From: Tyzzerella sp.
Lineage (GTDB): Bacteria; Bacillota; Clostridia; Lachnospirales; Anaerotignaceae
Length of the DNA stretch: 15,894 nt
Assembly (NCBI GenBank): GCA_019415525.1
Contig: DXZA01000034.1
Coordinates: 1-15,894, forward strand
Direction of reading: 5' to 3'
A program made the translations under genes and the position numbers. This document shows positions 1 to 7,403 of this stretch, one piece after another. The stretch's first letter is position 1; each line of letters starts with the position of its first letter. The notes beneath the pieces are model-generated. The model saw only the letters and a program-made list of their open reading frames with translations, did not search any database and had not been told where the DNA came from.

Positions 1-14
1 ATTAAAACTAATAT

Positions 15-54
15 AAAAAACTGACTTCATATAAATATAAGAAGTTAGTTTTTT
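15..54. terminator. Terminator hairpin after the MATE/kinase gene
   Basis: Two 14-nt arms (15-28 and 41-54) pair around a 12-nt loop. The left arm ends CTGACTTC and the right begins GAAGTTAG. A-tracts and T-tracts flank the stem, so it can work in both directions. The single imperfect pair is a G-U on the plus transcript and an A-C mismatch on the minus transcript. It lies 30 nt beyond the stop of the MATE gene and may also serve a plus-strand gene outside the window. Confidence 0.75.
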
Positions 55-83
55 AATATTTTATAATACTAAAATTAAATTTA

Positions 84-2069
84 TTATATTTTATTTTTAT
101 ACAAATCTGTAATAATATCAACACATCTATCAATACCTATTTTACCACTATCTAAGCATAATTCATAATTAGAAGCTTCACCCCAAGCTGTGTCTGTATA
201 AAGCTCATAATAAGCTCTTCTTTTTTTGTCTTTATCATGAAGTCTTTGTACTGGGGATTCTTCACGTTGACCATAAACAGATACAATACGTTCTGCTCTT
301 TTTTCGTCTGATGCATGAATAAATACGGTTAAACAATCAGCACTATCTCGTAATATATAGTCAGCACAACGACCCACAATAACACAAGATTCTTTTTTTG
401 CTAAGTCAGTAATAACTTTTTTCTGAGCAAGCCAGATTTTATCTAAAGCTGACTGACCATCTCTACCTCTTACAGCAACTGCATTTTCATATAATTTATC
501 AGAAAGAGCATATTCTCCATATTTCTCTATATATTCTTTAGCAAGACCACTTTCAATAGATATTTTTTCAATTAACTCACTATCATAACAAGGAATATCT
601 AATTTTGCGGCAACTTCTTTTCCTATTGTTCTACCACCACTGCCAAATTCACGACTTATAGTAATAACTCTATTAGATATAAATTCTTCCTTAACAAGAG
701 TTTCAGTTTTAATATTAAATTCTTTAACAATAGATTTTTTAAATTGTATATAAAGTACCATTGCAATTAAAAATGATAATGTATCTGTAATTGCCTGTAC
801 CCACATTAAACCTGTTGTTCCAAAAAGATAATCAAGAACAAAACAAAGTATAGAGAAAATTATACCAAGACGAAGTACTGCTAATAAAAGTGATGTTTTC
901 CATTTACCTACTGCTTGGAAAATTGAGTTATACATATTAAATAAACTCATACCTATTACACACCAAGACCAACAACGCATAAATACACTACCTACTTCAA
1001 TAGTTTGTGCATCTGGTGTAAATATTCGCACAATAGTTTCTGGTATCATCTGAACAATAATAAGGAATACTACAGAAAAAACAGCTAAAATTATAAATGA
1101 TAAACGGCATACTTCATGAACACGTTTATGATTTTTTGCACCATAACTGTATCCAATTAAAGGCATAACACCTTGTGCAATACCAATACTAATATGTAAC
1201 GCTATAGTACCACATTTTGATGTAACACCATAAGCTGCAGAAAGAATATTTCCACCTTCATGTTGTAATAAAAGTCCATTTAAAAGAGAAATTGAAACAG
1301 AAACTAATAAAACAGCAATTGCCGCTGGAAATCCAACAGATAATGTTCCTAAAGAAACTTTCTTTTCTAAAGAAAAATATTTTGGTAAAAGAGTAAGAAC
1401 AGTAGATTTTCTTATTTTTAATAATATAACTAAGAAATAAATAAGAGAAATGGTATTTGAAAGCATAGTTGCAACAGCAGCACCAGCAACATCCATATCA
1501 AAAACAAAAATAAATATTGGGTCAAGAATGATATTCATAATACCACCTATAGTTAAACCAATACCCGCTTCTTTTGTTTTACCTACTGCTCGCACTAAAT
1601 GTCCTAATGCAAGTCCACCAACAGTAGGAATACCACCTATAACAAATACCCAAAACAAATAATCAGCAGTAAAGCCAAATGTGAATTCATCAGCACCAAA
1701 GAAAAGTAAAATAGGCTTCATAAAAATAGCAAGAATAATAGATAAAATTGCAGTTACAATAATACTTGCCCAAAAACAAAAAGATGATGCCTTTTTAGCT
1801 GTAGCCTCATCATTTTGTCCCATACTTCTTGAAATTACACTATTTGCACCAATACCAAAAAGATTAGCCACAGCAGTTAAAAGTGTGTATATAGGAAATG
1901 TAATAGAAAGAGCTGCTAACTGATTTGGGTCACCTATTTGACCAATAAAAAATGTATCTGCCAAACTATAAAGAATAACTATAATTTGACTTACTACTGT
2001 AGGTATAGCAAGCTTTGCAACTGCTTTACCTACAGGCATCGTTGTAAATAATTCATTATTATTTTTCAT
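84..2069 (-). CDS. MATE-family efflux transporter fused to a cytidylate kinase-like domain
   Basis: A 661-residue protein with two parts. Residues about 1-450 form a MATE-type Na+ or H+-coupled multidrug/metabolite exporter, with many hydrophobic segments and the typical N-terminal stretch TVVSQIIVILYSLADTFFIG. Residues about 467-661 form a soluble cytidylate kinase-like domain. It has a P-loop-like SREFGSGG at about 472-479, then VIVGRCADYIL, an RR-x-YYE-x-YT stretch and a SNYELCLDS segment, all typical of that family. A short linker joins the parts, with no stop or frameshift. The start is supported by GGAGG 10 nt upstream. The gene lies 57 nt downstream of the marR-like gene and is probably co-transcribed with it. 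The exported substrate and the kinase domain's substrate are unknown. The family assignment is firm; the role of the fused domain is inference. Confidence 0.9.
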   Translation of the reverse strand: MKNNNELFTTMPVGKAVAKLAIPTVVSQIIVILYSLADTFFIGQIGDPNQLAALSITFPIYTLLTAVANLFGIGANSVISRSMGQNDEATAKKASSFCFWASIIVTAILSIILAIFMKPILLFFGADEFTFGFTADYLFWVFVIGGIPTVGGLALGHLVRAVGKTKEAGIGLTIGGIMNIILDPIFIFVFDMDVAGAAVATMLSNTISLIYFLVILLKIRKSTVLTLLPKYFSLEKKVSLGTLSVGFPAAIAVLLVSVSISLLNGLLLQHEGGNILSAAYGVTSKCGTIALHISIGIAQGVMPLIGYSYGAKNHKRVHEVCRLSFIILAVFSVVFLIIVQMIPETIVRIFTPDAQTIEVGSVFMRCWSWCVIGMSLFNMYNSIFQAVGKWKTSLLLAVLRLGIIFSILCFVLDYLFGTTGLMWVQAITDTLSFLIAMVLYIQFKKSIVKEFNIKTETLVKEEFISNRVITISREFGSGGRTIGKEVAAKLDIPCYDSELIEKISIESGLAKEYIEKYGEYALSDKLYENAVAVRGRDGQSALDKIWLAQKKVITDLAKKESCVIVGRCADYILRDSADCLTVFIHASDEKRAERIVSVYGQREESPVQRLHDKDKKRRAYYELYTDTAWGEASNYELCLDSGKIGIDRCVDIITDLYKNKI

Positions 2070-2126
2070 TCTTTATTTTCCTCCAAACTAAACCAATTTA
2101 TTATAGCTTTTAAATAGAGTGATATT

Positions 2127-2573
2127 TTATTTTTTATTCATACGCACTCTATTCATATTGTCTAAAGCTATTTGTAATAAACTAGCAAATTCTTCTTGTT
2201 CTTTTTCACTCATACCTTCAACAAGAAATTGTTGTGTTTCTATGGCAATCTCTTTTAATGGTTCTTCTAAAAGTAACCCCTCTTCTGTTGGCATAAGTAT
2301 AGATTTTCTTGCATCTTCTTCATCAGCAATTTTTTTTATAAATCCCTTATTTTCAAGTCTTGAAATTATTCCTGCCACAGTTGATTGAGATAACAAAAGA
2401 TGTTCTTTTAACTGTGCAGCCGTAATTTGAGGATTTCTCAAAGTAGCAATAATAGCATCACTTTGTACTGATGTTAGTTCGATATCTTTCATTTTTAAAT
2501 TTCTATAATAGGTTACAGCATTTCCAAGTTTAACAATTAAAGATGCCGTTTTAAATTGTGTAGATTTAATCAT
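2127..2573 (-). CDS. MarR-family transcriptional regulator
   Basis: A 148-residue protein of the usual MarR length. A winged helix-turn-helix occupies about residues 30-100. It includes ITAAQLKEHLLLSQSTVAGIIS as recognition region, with RLENKGFIKK leading into the wing, and the wing motif DEEDARKS has the family's D-x-R pattern. Flanking helices would form the dimer interface. MarR proteins usually repress their own promoter and a neighbouring efflux gene and are released by small aromatic or drug-like ligands. Here the MATE gene follows 57 nt downstream on the same strand, and a long inverted repeat lies directly upstream, which fits that model. The ATG at 2573 is preceded by AGGAGG (2581-2586). 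The ligand cannot be read from the sequence. Confidence 0.93.
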   Translation of the reverse strand: MIKSTQFKTASLIVKLGNAVTYYRNLKMKDIELTSVQSDAIIATLRNPQITAAQLKEHLLLSQSTVAGIISRLENKGFIKKIADEEDARKSILMPTEEGLLLEEPLKEIAIETQQFLVEGMSEKEQEEFASLLQIALDNMNRVRMNKK

Positions 2574-2588
2574 TTTACTTCCTCCTCA

Positions 2589-2622
2589 ATACATCGCATA
2601 CGATGTTTCGTATACGATGTAT
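2589..2622 (-). promoter_or_regulatory. Probable MarR operator (15-bp inverted repeat)
   Basis: Arms 2589-2603 (ATACATCGCATACGA) and 2608-2622 (TCGTATACGATGTAT) match as an inverted repeat with one mismatch and a 4-nt spacer. The element starts 3 nt upstream of the ribosome binding site of the marR-like gene and reaches into the -10 element. A bound dimer would cover the transcription start. Its GC-containing CGATG/CATCG cores stand out in very AT-rich DNA. Autorepression is inferred from position and from MarR family behaviour. Confidence 0.75.
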
Positions 2623-2649
2623 TTTACTACTACATAATTAAAAATTCAA
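2621..2649 (-). promoter_or_regulatory. Sigma-70-type promoter for the marR-MATE unit
   Basis: On the minus strand, TTGAAT (2644-2649) and TAAAAT (2621-2626) are separated by 17 nt, a near-consensus vegetative promoter. The predicted start at about 2614 falls inside the inverted repeat. Confidence 0.65.
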
Positions 2650-2689
2650 GTATTATTTTTATAAATTAATATAAGAATATTATTAAACA

Positions 2690-2735
2690 AAAAAATAGCA
2701 TGGCCAAAATAATCATTTTTACCATGCTATTTTTT
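2690..2735. terminator. Bidirectional terminator ending the PTS operon
   Basis: Perfect 14-nt arms, AAAAAATAGCATGG (2690-2703) and CCATGCTATTTTTT (2722-2735), enclose an 18-nt loop that can pair further. The tract supplies a U-run in either direction. It lies 54 nt beyond the ROK kinase stop and separates that operon from the MarR promoter. Confidence 0.88.
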
Positions 2736-2789
2736 ATATTTATACTAAATTATAAATAATAATAAAACTTTAAATAAATAATATTTATA

Positions 2790-3692
2790 TTATATATTTT
2801 TAATATTATCTATATAATTACCATATGCACCTATTAAATTTGAATCATTATAAAATTTACAAGTGCAAACATCTGCCTTTGGAATTATAAAGTCTGATAT
2901 TGAATTATAAAAATCAAGATTTTTATTAATATATTCAATTAAAAGCGGTTGTTTACTTATGCCTCCTCCAATAACAAATTTATCTGGGTCATATATAAGC
3001 TGTAAATTCATAATCATATTAGCTATTGAACGTGTAAATTTATCAATAACTTTTAATACTATTTCATCACCATTATTTGCCATTTCAAAAATATCATATC
3101 CATTTATAGAATTTTCATCAATGTGTTTTGCTTTAGCCACAAGCTTTATAAGTCGAGGATTTCCATTTACATTAAACCATTGATTTTCATAACCATCAAA
3201 TTCATTATTAAGCACAATAGAACTAAATTCTCCAGCTGAAAAATGTTTACCTTCATGAATTTTTCTATCTTTAACAATAGCCCCACCTATGCCTGTTCCA
3301 AAAACCATTACTATTCCATCATTACAATCTGAAAGTGCACCCCATTTTACTTCTGCTAAAGCTGCACATTTTGCATCATTCATAACGGATACAGGCACAC
3401 CACACTTTTCATTAAGTACTTTTACAATATTAAAGTTATTTATATATTTTAAATGACCACCTGTAATACATATACCATTTTTACTATCTATAACACCTGG
3501 AACAGAGAGTGCAATACCATATGCTTCTTCTTTAAACTTTTCATATATATTACAAAGACAATTTATATAGCTTTCCAAACTATCTAATGGTGTTTTTATA
3601 CTATCTTTTTCATACAAATTAATTTCATTATCAATAAGACCATATTTTATTGAAGAACCACCTACATCTATACAGATACATTTATCTTTCAT
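2790..3692 (-). CDS. ROK-family sugar kinase, probably beta-glucoside or glucose kinase
   Basis: About 300 residues. The start is placed at the ATG at 3692 because GGAGG (3701-3705) sits 8 nt upstream; the TTG at 3707 would overlap that site. The N-terminal phosphate-binding motif is CIDVGGSSIKYGL. NDAKCAALAE carries the presumed catalytic Asp, and MVFGTGIGGAIV is the second phosphate loop. HFSAGEFSSI is present, but the cysteine-rich zinc motif of many ROK proteins (CxCGxxGCxE) is absent, as in the beta-glucoside kinase branch of the family. It is the last gene of the PTS operon, so it may phosphorylate free glucose released by the phosphoglycosidase or unphosphorylated disaccharide. It is separated from the GH1 gene by a hairpin. 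ROK membership is firm; the exact sugar is inferred. Confidence 0.87.
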   Translation of the reverse strand: MKDKCICIDVGGSSIKYGLIDNEINLYEKDSIKTPLDSLESYINCLCNIYEKFKEEAYGIALSVPGVIDSKNGICITGGHLKYINNFNIVKVLNEKCGVPVSVMNDAKCAALAEVKWGALSDCNDGIVMVFGTGIGGAIVKDRKIHEGKHFSAGEFSSIVLNNEFDGYENQWFNVNGNPRLIKLVAKAKHIDENSINGYDIFEMANNGDEIVLKVIDKFTRSIANMIMNLQLIYDPDKFVIGGGISKQPLLIEYINKNLDFYNSISDFIIPKADVCTCKFYNDSNLIGAYGNYIDNIKNI

Positions 3693-3718
3693 AAAATAAA
3701 CCTCCAAATTTAAAATAT

Positions 3719-3758
3719 AAAGACCTTTAAACTAGATTATGTCAGTCTAAAGGTCTTT
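3719..3758 (-). terminator. Intra-operon hairpin between the GH1 and kinase genes
   Basis: Eleven-nt arms AAAGACCTTTA (3719-3729) and TAAAGGTCTTT (3748-3758) form a perfect stem around an 18-nt loop in which ACT/AGT can add three pairs. On the minus strand the following tract is only moderately U-rich (CTTTATATTTT). Only 14 nt separate it from the GGAGG of the kinase gene, so there is no room for a new promoter. It probably acts as a partial terminator or a 3'-end stabiliser that lowers kinase expression. Confidence 0.6.
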
Positions 3759-3765
3759 TTTATTA

Positions 3766-5190
3766 TTATAATTCTGTTCCGTTACTTTCTATAACTTTTT
3801 TGTACCAATAAAATGATTTTTTTCTATATCTTTCAAGAGTACCATTTCCATAGTTATCTCTATCTACATATATAAAACCATAACGTTTTTTCATTTCACC
3901 ACTACCAGCACTTACAAGGTCAATAGGCCCCCAAGTTGTATAACCCATAAGTTCAACACCATCATTTACAGCTTTAATCATCTGTTCTATATGGTCACGA
4001 AGATATTTTATACGATAGTCGTCATTTACTTCCCCATTTTCAAGAGTATCATTTGCACCAAGTCCGTTTTCTACTATAAATAAAGGTTTCTGATAACGGT
4101 CATATATCTGATTTAATGTAACTCTAAGACCTATTGGGTCAATAGCCCAACCCCATTCTGATTTTTCAAGATATGGATTCTCTATACCATCAAAAATATT
4201 TGTTTTTGAAGTATTTTCAAATAATTCTTTCTTAGTTGTTGTACATCTTGAAGAATAATAACTAAAACTTACAAAATCAACAGGATATTTTTTAAGTATT
4301 TCAATATCATCTGCACCCATTTCTATTTTTATATTATTTTCTTCAAAAAATCTTTTTGCATAAGAAGGATAATATCCTCTTACTTGAACATCAGAGAAGA
4401 AATAAGACTCTCTATCTTTTTCCATAGCAGCCATTACATCGGCTGGGTCACAGCAATATGGGTAAGTTGCTCCTGCTGCAAGCATACAACCAATTTTTGC
4501 ATCAGGTATAATTTCATGACACGCTTTTACAGCAAGAGCACTAGCCACAAGCTGATTGTGTGCTGCCTGATATTTTATTTGAAGGTCATTTTCTCCTTCT
4601 TTTATTGTAAGTCCACCACCAACAAAAGGGGCATGAAGTATTATGTTTATTTCATTAAATGTAAGCCAATATTTTACTTTATCTTTATATCTTTCAAATA
4701 TTGTTTTACTATAATTTTCATAAAATTTTATAAGTTTTCTGTCTTTCCAACCACCATATTTTTTACAAAGTTCTAATGGTGTATCAAAATGTTGTATTGT
4801 AACAAGAGGTTCTATACCATATTTTTTACATTCATCAAAAACATTATCATAGAATTTAAGTCCAGCTTCATTAGGTGTTGTGTCATCACCATTAGGGAAA
4901 ATTCTTGACCATGCTATTGAAAGTCTAAAGCATTTAAATCCCATTTCTGCAAGAAGTGATATATCTTCTTTATATCTATGATAAAAATCTATTGCTTCAT
5001 GAGATGGATAAAAGAAATCTTCATTAAATTCAAGACTTGGTGGATTACAGAAATACTGTGTTCTCTGTTCTCCAACTGGAAGAATATCTACTGCTGAAAG
5101 ACCTTTTCCATCTTCTATATATGCTCCTTCAAGCTGATTTGAGGCAACAGCACCACCCCAAAGGAAATTTTCAGATAAAATACTTTTCAT
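3766..5190 (-). CDS. GH1 6-phospho-beta-glucosidase
   Basis: A 474-residue cytoplasmic glycoside hydrolase family 1 enzyme of full length. It hydrolyses PTS-imported phosphorylated beta-glucosides to glucose 6-phosphate and the aglycone or second sugar. Visible hallmarks are the N-terminal FLWGGAVASNQLEGAY, the acid/base Glu180 in TFNEIN, the nucleophile Glu374 in FIVENG, and the phosphate-binding signature near the C-terminus with Ser427 and the K435-R436-Y437 triad. That signature distinguishes 6-phospho-glycosidases from enzymes acting on unphosphorylated sugars. The gene begins 27 nt after the EIIC stop. Its ribosome binding site (GAAAGG) is weaker than those of its neighbours. The 6-phospho-beta-galactosidase alternative is less likely given the BglA-like SAGSGEMKKRYGF stretch, but cannot be excluded. 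Confidence 0.93.
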   Translation of the reverse strand: MKSILSENFLWGGAVASNQLEGAYIEDGKGLSAVDILPVGEQRTQYFCNPPSLEFNEDFFYPSHEAIDFYHRYKEDISLLAEMGFKCFRLSIAWSRIFPNGDDTTPNEAGLKFYDNVFDECKKYGIEPLVTIQHFDTPLELCKKYGGWKDRKLIKFYENYSKTIFERYKDKVKYWLTFNEINIILHAPFVGGGLTIKEGENDLQIKYQAAHNQLVASALAVKACHEIIPDAKIGCMLAAGATYPYCCDPADVMAAMEKDRESYFFSDVQVRGYYPSYAKRFFEENNIKIEMGADDIEILKKYPVDFVSFSYYSSRCTTTKKELFENTSKTNIFDGIENPYLEKSEWGWAIDPIGLRVTLNQIYDRYQKPLFIVENGLGANDTLENGEVNDDYRIKYLRDHIEQMIKAVNDGVELMGYTTWGPIDLVSAGSGEMKKRYGFIYVDRDNYGNGTLERYRKKSFYWYKKVIESNGTEL

Positions 5191-5217
5191 AATATCATAC
5201 CTTTCATATTATTAAAA

Positions 5218-6528
5218 TTATTCTGCATCAAGTTCTGCTTCTGCTTCTTTTTCTTGTTCACATATAAGTTTATCCTGTATTTTAAAGAAAGGTGCATAAA
5301 TTGCAACACTCATAACAACAATAGCAAGTTGTAAAAGAGCAAGTCTCCAACCTCCTGTTATAAGACCACTTAAAACAGGTGGCATTGTCCAAGGAACTGT
5401 TACTCCTGTAAATGGTGGAACAATACCTGTTGATATTGCAAAATATCCAATTATAACTGAAAGAGTTGGTACTATTATAAAAGGAATAAGCATAACTGGA
5501 TTAAATATAATTGGTGTACCAAATATAATAGGTTCATTTATATTAAAGAAAGCTGGACCAATAGCAAGTTTACCAAGCTGTTTCATCTGTTTTGATTTTG
5601 CAAAAATAAACATACTTATAACAAGACCTATTGTTAAACCTGCACCACCCATTTTAAGGAATAATGTAAACTGGTCTGTTATAATTCTTGCATTTTCACC
5701 AACAACAAGTTCTTTTCCAGCTTCAACAACCTGCTGATTTGCAAGCATATTTGACTGTAAAATAGGAGCTAATATATTTAATATAATGGCATCCCCATGT
5801 ATTCCACACCACCAGAATACAGAAATAAGTATTGAAACAATTATAATACCAGGTAATGTATCAGTTAAATTCTGTAAAGGTATCTGAAGCCAGTTATAAA
5901 TTGCCTCTGTTACTGAAAGACCTGTAAGACCATTTATAACTATATGTAATATCATAAAAATAGTAAGTATTGCTGCACCCGGAATTAACGCTGAGAAAGA
6001 GTTTGCAACAGCTGGAGGAACACTTTCTGGAAGTTTAATTCTTATATCTCTTTTAATAAACCAAGAATATACAATTCCTGAAAGAAGACTTGATATAACA
6101 GATGCTATAAGACCTTGACCACCAAGCCAAACACTAGGTATTGCTCCATTTATAAGCTCTCCGTTAAATTCTACTGAAGAACCTGTCATAATAAAAAGTC
6201 CTGCTACTCCAAAAAGTCCTGATGGAACACCATCAATACCTTCTTCTGTACAATATTCATAAGCAAGAGCAAATGCTGCAAATACTGCGATTATATTAAA
6301 TGTACCACCCACTACCTGATTGAGAGGTGCAGCCCAGTTTGCTCCAAAAATTCCTGCCATAAATTCATTATATCCAGGTATTGGAAGGTTTGCAATAAGA
6401 AGGAATACTGAACCTACAAGTGTAAATGGAACTGTTCTAATAAAACCGCTTTTTAATGCTTTTACAATTTTAAAGTTTGAAAACTTTACTACAAAAGGAA
6501 TCATCTTTTGCATAGTTTCTTGTAACAT
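5218..6528 (-). CDS. PTS lactose/cellobiose-family EIIC permease
   Basis: A 436-residue membrane permease of the lactose/cellobiose (Lac) PTS family, with about ten hydrophobic segments. It binds and translocates the sugar while EIIB phosphorylates it. Recognisable motifs are PESVPPAV (167-174), FWWCGIHGDAI (around 238-248) and NINEPIIFGTPIIFNP (329-344); the last contains the conserved Glu332 of the substrate region. The C-terminus is a short acidic cytoplasmic tail. The start at 6528 is preceded by GGGGGT 8 nt upstream. It follows EIIB by 31 nt and precedes the GH1 gene by 27 nt. Family membership is certain. The cellobiose/aryl-beta-glucoside preference is inferred from the neighbouring GH1 enzyme. 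Confidence 0.93.
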   Translation of the reverse strand: MLQETMQKMIPFVVKFSNFKIVKALKSGFIRTVPFTLVGSVFLLIANLPIPGYNEFMAGIFGANWAAPLNQVVGGTFNIIAVFAAFALAYEYCTEEGIDGVPSGLFGVAGLFIMTGSSVEFNGELINGAIPSVWLGGQGLIASVISSLLSGIVYSWFIKRDIRIKLPESVPPAVANSFSALIPGAAILTIFMILHIVINGLTGLSVTEAIYNWLQIPLQNLTDTLPGIIIVSILISVFWWCGIHGDAIILNILAPILQSNMLANQQVVEAGKELVVGENARIITDQFTLFLKMGGAGLTIGLVISMFIFAKSKQMKQLGKLAIGPAFFNINEPIIFGTPIIFNPVMLIPFIIVPTLSVIIGYFAISTGIVPPFTGVTVPWTMPPVLSGLITGGWRLALLQLAIVVMSVAIYAPFFKIQDKLICEQEKEAEAELDAE

Positions 6529-6559
6529 AATTAATACCCCCGTAAATTTTATTTAATAA

Positions 6560-6865
6560 TTATTTTTCAGTAAGTTTAAGAATTGTAGCCAATACTTTTT
6601 CTCCGTTCATCATACCATAATCAACAGTATTTATAACCTGAACTGGTATATTATGAGGGTCAAAAATTTGTTTTGCTTTAGCTGTTAAGAACTGTATCTG
6701 TGGTCCAAGAAGAACACAATTAACATCTGTATGTTTAACCATTTCTGTTTCTGAATATGCTGCAATATCAAGTTCAATACCTTTCTTAGTTGCTGCATCT
6801 TTAATTTTTTTAACTAATAAACTTGTTGACATACCTGCTGCACAAAAAACTGCTACTTTAATCAT
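6560..6865 (-). CDS. PTS lactose/cellobiose-family EIIB
   Basis: A 101-residue soluble EIIB of normal length. It receives phosphate from EIIA on Cys8 in the signature VAVFCAAGMSTS and passes it to the sugar bound by EIIC. The rest follows the family, including ELDIAAYSETE and VLLGPQIQFL. It begins 2 nt after the EIIA stop, which implies translational coupling, and keeps the EIIA-EIIB-EIIC order. The standalone EIIB with a CAAGMSTS loop is characteristic of cellobiose/diacetylchitobiose-type systems. Confidence 0.95.
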   Translation of the reverse strand: MIKVAVFCAAGMSTSLLVKKIKDAATKKGIELDIAAYSETEMVKHTDVNCVLLGPQIQFLTAKAKQIFDPHNIPVQVINTVDYGMMNGEKVLATILKLTEK

Positions 6866-6867
6866 AA

Positions 6868-7209
6868 TTATTTATCCCCTTTCTTTAACTCATTGATTGT
6901 TTTCTGCATTTCAATCATATTTGATATAAGCTGTTTTGAAAGCATTGCATTCATAAGATGGTCTTGAGCATGTACCATAAGAAGACTCATTTCAACTCTG
7001 TCTCCGCCTGCTTCCGCCTGTATAAGTTCTGTTTGTGATTCATGAACTTTTACAAGTGCTTCGTCTGCTTCCTTAAGAAGCTGTTCAACTGCTTCATAGT
7101 TTCCTGATACTGCTTCCATATATGCTTGTTGAAGCATTCCGTTTGCTGCCCCTGCTGATGCAATAATAGTAACTATTGTTTCTTCATCAACTTTTTTAAC
7201 ATTTGACAT
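6868..7209 (-). CDS. PTS lactose/cellobiose-family EIIA
   Basis: A 113-residue all-helical EIIA of the Lac family, which works as a trimer and takes phosphate from HPr. The active-site segment is LLMVHAQDHLMNAM: His80 is the expected phosphorylation site, and Asp83 matches the residue that coordinates the trimer metal ion. The N-terminus has the typical IIASAGAANGMLQQAYMEA stretch. It is the first gene of the operon and has the best ribosome binding site, AAGGAGG, 7 nt before the ATG. The control region shared with the divergent regulator lies upstream. Confidence 0.95.
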   Translation of the reverse strand: MSNVKKVDEETIVTIIASAGAANGMLQQAYMEAVSGNYEAVEQLLKEADEALVKVHESQTELIQAEAGGDRVEMSLLMVHAQDHLMNAMLSKQLISNMIEMQKTINELKKGDK

Positions 7210-7263
7210 TTTAATTCCTCCTTATTTTGTATTTATTTGTGTCTTTCCTTCGTTTGTAACTAC

Positions 7264-7292
7264 ATTCTATAAAATCCCTTAGGAAATATCCA
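7264..7292 (-). promoter_or_regulatory. Candidate activator-dependent promoter of the PTS operon
   Basis: On the minus strand a TAGAAT -10 (7264-7269) lies 17 nt from a poor -35 (TGGATA, 7287-7292). A TTAGGAAA box (7279-7286) sits between and beside them. The weak -35 suits a promoter that needs the PRD regulator. Other -10 choices in this AT-rich stretch are possible. Confidence 0.35.
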
Positions 7293-7350
7293 GCAAACTT
7301 TTTCCTATTTGTTTTAGGAAATTGTTTGTTTGATTAGATTTTTTAGGTAA
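7279..7350. repeat. Repeated TTAGGWAA boxes, candidate regulator binding sites
   Basis: TTAGGAAA occurs at 7279-7286 and 7314-7321, and the related TTAGGTAA at 7343-7350. An inverted copy starts at 7301 (TTTCCTA, 7301-7307), making a palindrome with the middle box (TAGGAAA, 7315-7321). The boxes lie between the divergent regulator and EIIA genes. One falls between the -35 and -10 of the regulator promoter. Binding by the divergent regulator is inferred from position. Confidence 0.5.
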
Positions 7351-7358
7351 ACTATACT
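7330..7358 (+). promoter_or_regulatory. Promoter of the PRD regulator gene
   Basis: TTGATT (7330-7335) and TATACT (7353-7358) are 17 nt apart, close to the vegetative consensus. An alternative TATAAT overlaps at 7358-7363. Transcription would start about 33-38 nt before the start codon. Confidence 0.65.
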
Positions 7359-7403
7359 ATAATAAATTAATATATTTTTATAATTATATTGGAGTGAATG
7401 TTT

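Noticed and set aside
4384..4776. A plus-strand frame of 130 residues inside the GH1 gene
   Set aside because: It is an antisense frame of a well-conserved gene with catalytic motifs on the minus strand. The same applies to plus-strand frames inside the MATE, marR, ROK, EIIC, cupin-encoding and alcohol dehydrogenase genes.
7210..7400. A CcpA cre site in the PTS control region
   Set aside because: The only CG-centred candidate, around 7247-7260, misses too many consensus positions to support a call.
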